This document shows positions 62,318 through 64,000 of a stretch of DNA of 64,000 nt, one piece after another. The notes beneath the pieces are model-generated. The model searched no databases. It was not told the origin of the DNA and saw only the letters and a program-made list of their open reading frames with translations. Origin of the DNA: Stagnihabitans tardus (GTDB lineage Bacteria > Pseudomonadota > Alphaproteobacteria > Rhodobacterales > Rhodobacteraceae); NCBI RefSeq assembly GCF_009925085.1, contig NZ_JAABNR010000017.1, positions 1 through 64,000 on the forward strand, in the 5' to 3' direction. Each line of letters opens with the position of its first letter. Positions within the stretch are counted from its first letter, which is position 1. A program made the translations under genes and the position numbers.

Positions 62318-62965
62318 ATGCGCGTGATTTTGGGGCTGATCGCCTGGGTTTTCGCCACGGTTGCAGCCTGCCCCGCCTGGGCCGATGGCGAAAGGGCGGG
62401 GGATTTCGACTATTACGTCCTGTCGCTGTCCTGGTCCTCGTCCTGGTGCCTGGAGACGGGCGATGCCCGCGACGATCCGCAATGCGACGCGGGGCGGGGG
62501 CTGACCTTCGTGCTGCACGGGCTTTGGCCGCAATACGAAGAGGGCGGCTGGCCCTCTTACTGCCGCACCAACCAGCGCGACGCGACACGGGAGGAGACGG
62601 CGGCGATGACCGATATCATGCCCTCCGCGAGCCTCGCCTGGCATGAGTGGAAGTCCCATGGCCGCTGTTCGGGCCTGTCGCCGCGCGGCTATTTCGCCGC
62701 CGCCCGCAAGGCCTGGGAGAGCCTGAAGATCCCTTCGGTCTTCGGCCGCGTCACCGTGCCGCTGCAAGTCCCCCCCGCCGTGCTGGAAGAGGCTTTCTAC
62801 GAGGCCAACCCGGCTTTGCCCGAGGGTTCCATCGCGCTCTCCTGCGGCGATGGGCGGATCGAGGAGGTGCGGCTGTGCCTGACGACCGACCTCAGGCCGC
62901 GTGCCTGCGCCCCGGATGTGGCGGCCTGCCGGATGAAAACTGTGACCCTGCCGCCGCTTCGTTAA
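62318..62965 (+). CDS. Secreted ribonuclease T2 family protein
   Basis: RNase T2 enzymes cleave RNA through a 2',3'-cyclic phosphate in the periplasm or outside the cell. The 215-residue protein has a signal peptide (1-22), the CAS I motif HGLWPQY (67-73) and CAS II motif HEWKSHGRC (109-117), which supply the catalytic His67, Glu110 and His114. Several cysteines form disulfides. ATG 62318 follows AAGGGGAAG. Confidence 0.94.
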   Translation: MRVILGLIAWVFATVAACPAWADGERAGDFDYYVLSLSWSSSWCLETGDARDDPQCDAGRGLTFVLHGLWPQYEEGGWPSYCRTNQRDATREETAAMTDIMPSASLAWHEWKSHGRCSGLSPRGYFAAARKAWESLKIPSVFGRVTVPLQVPPAVLEEAFYEANPALPEGSIALSCGDGRIEEVRLCLTTDLRPRACAPDVAACRMKTVTLPPLR

Positions 62966-63089
62966 CCATTTCCTGCCGGAAAAGCGAAAATTCGCTTCGC
63001 TTTTGGGCGGACTGTGGCACAGAGGGCAACAATCCGGGAGCCAACCCGGTTTCAAAGGCCTAATAGCCGCAGGAAAAGGGAACAGTGAC

Positions 63090-63521
63090 GTGATCAAGGA
63101 ATTTCGCGACTTCATTGCCAAGGGCAATGTCATGGACCTCGCCGTCGGTATCATCATCGGCGCGGCCTTCACCGCCATCGTCAAATCGCTGGTCGATGAC
63201 CTGATCAACCCGATCATCGGTCTGATCATCGGCGGCATCGACTTCACCAACATGTATGTCGTCCTCTCGGGCGAAGTGGCCCCGGGCACTCCGCTGGCCG
63301 CCGCGCGCGAGGCCCATGCGGCGCTCTTTGCCTATGGCTCCTTCATCACCGCCGTGATCAACTTCCTGATCATCGCCTTCGTGGTCTTCCTGCTGGTCAA
63401 GGCCGTGAACAAGCTGAAGGATGCCGCCGTCAAGAAAGAGGCCGCCGAGGCCGCAGCCGCCCCCGCCGGTCCGACCGAGCTGGAGGTCCTGCTGCAGATC
63501 CGCGACTCGCTGAAGAAGTAA
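63090..63521 (+). CDS. mscL: Large-conductance mechanosensitive channel
   Basis: MscL opens under membrane tension to release solutes after osmotic downshock. The 143-residue protein starts with [26 protein letters not shown] (amphipathic helix and TM1) and has TM2 at about residues 75-100, followed by a charged C-terminal helix. The start is GTG at 63090, because the conserved N-terminus begins there. An AGGAAAAGGG sequence lies 10-19 bases upstream. A strong bidirectional terminator follows. Confidence 0.95.
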   Translation: MIKEFRDFIAKGNVMDLAVGIIIGAAFTAIVKSLVDDLINPIIGLIIGGIDFTNMYVVLSGEVAPGTPLAAAREAHAALFAYGSFITAVINFLIIAFVVFLLVKAVNKLKDAAVKKEAAEAAAAPAGPTELEVLLQIRDSLKK

Positions 63522-63535
63522 ACCGCGATACGTTC

Positions 63536-63567
63536 AAAGGCCCCCGGAGCGATCCGGGGGCCTTTTT
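63536..63567. terminator. Bidirectional terminator behind mscL
   Basis: AAAGGCCCCCGGA and TCCGGGGGCCTTT form a perfect 13-bp stem with the loop GCGA, followed by TT on the plus strand (TTTTT in all) and preceded by AAA on the other side. Confidence 0.85.
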
Positions 63568-63579
63568 CGTTTCGGGCGC

Positions 63580-63600
63580 GGCGGGATGAAACCCGCCCTA
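63580..63600. repeat. GGCGGG-ATGAAA-CCCGCC hairpin at the end of the last gene
   Basis: A 6-bp GC stem directly behind the stop codon of the membrane protein gene, similar to 34969-34986 behind the GNAT gene (GGCGGGG-TGAA-CCCCGCC). From memory, elements of this type are common in Rhodobacteraceae. Confidence 0.45.
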
Positions 63601-63984
63601 GGCGGCCCGGTCCAGCCGGAGGGCCCTTTGCGCGAGGCTGGAGAGCAGCAGAACCGCCGCAAGAATGACAAGGACGACCGCAGCAGCCATCGCGTTCTCG
63701 CGAACCCTAGCATAGGGCGCGATATAGGCAGAAGCCCAAAAGACCAGGGCCGCGCCGACCAGAAAGGCGGCACGGCCTCGCCGAAACTCAAGCAGAATGA
63801 GGGAGACGGCGGCTGCGAAGCCGACCAGCCGGAAATAGACCAAAAGGGCTATTCCAAAGCCGACCCCGCGACCGTTCCTCCCAAACATGCCCGTCATGAC
63901 CTCGATCGCCCCCGCCGAAAGCACGAGAAAGGCGGCGAGCGAGACCACGAAGACGGTAAGTTTCAACAAGATGAGCTTCACCAT
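63598..63984 (-). CDS. Four-helix membrane protein, function unknown
   Basis: The 128-residue protein has four hydrophobic segments (about residues 5-30, 42-65, 70-88 and 98-118) separated by short charged loops. I do not recognise a family. The start at 63984 gives a natural N-terminal helix (VKLILLKLTVFVVSLAAFLVL). It is convergent with mscL. The last 16 bases of the window show no further gene. Confidence 0.6.
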   Translation of the reverse strand: MVKLILLKLTVFVVSLAAFLVLSAGAIEVMTGMFGRNGRGVGFGIALLVYFRLVGFAAAVSLILLEFRRGRAAFLVGAALVFWASAYIAPYARVRENAMAAAVVLVILAAVLLLSSLAQRALRLDRAA

Positions 63985-64000
63985 CTGAGCATCCTTTGGA

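Overview
The window is one contiguous piece of a high-GC alphaproteobacterial chromosome, most likely from the family Rhodobacteraceae. The reasons are the Shemin-type 5-aminolevulinate synthase of 407 residues with an FNR-type box in front of it, the fdsGBA-C-D NAD-dependent formate dehydrogenase operon, the TrcR-type regulator, DUF1523, the many four-base ATGA stop/start overlaps, and palindromic intergenic repeats that resemble repeats I know from this group. I cannot name the genus. No phage, insertion sequence, CRISPR array or plasmid backbone gene is visible.

Layout. 0.1-6.4 kb: small membrane proteins, pantothenate genes panB-panC, a cupin, an L,D-transpeptidase lipoprotein, and a coupled operon of a thioredoxin/TPR co-chaperone, a LON-domain protein and a Trm112-like protein. 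6.5-10.6 kb: rfbC-B-D-A for dTDP-L-rhamnose, every junction an ATGA overlap, then a convergent chain-length-determinant-like gene. 10.7-18 kb: formate dehydrogenase fdsG-B-(DUF4287)-A-fdhD-fdsD with an upstream LysR gene and a clear LysR-type operator region. 18-26 kb: S49 peptidase/zinc-ribbon microprotein/SDR operon, uvrC, ppk2, pgsA-moaD-moaE and an ABC-F ATPase. 26-35 kb: DMT transporter, aminotransferase, DsbA-like protein, rodZ-like/ispG, hemA with an FNR box, an M20 dipeptidase and a GNAT protein.

35-45.5 kb: two identical tRNA-Asp genes, two RTX proteins, pirin, two tRNA-Val genes, an HU-like protein, lon with a heat-shock-type promoter, tgt, and a TetR/TerB-DnaJ/nuclease group. 45.5-54 kb: an array of short CAGTCGGC repeats, a BenE-type transporter, a coupled S9 peptidase and dimethylformamidase-like gene, a kinase-universal stress protein fusion beside a phosphoesterase, and a MaoC-phosphotransacetylase fusion. 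54-64 kb: dnaX-ybaB-recR with a palindromic repeat block, two tandem serralysin-type metalloproteases, trcR, an RNase T2, mscL and a membrane protein.

Most of the window is ordinary housekeeping DNA. The parts most worth a second look are the kinase-USP fusion with its phosphoesterase partner, the peptidase/dimethylformamidase-like pair, the DUF4287 gene inside the formate dehydrogenase operon, the S49/zinc-ribbon/SDR operon, the four secreted RTX proteins, and several families of dispersed intergenic repeats. Two of these repeats sit directly behind stop codons.
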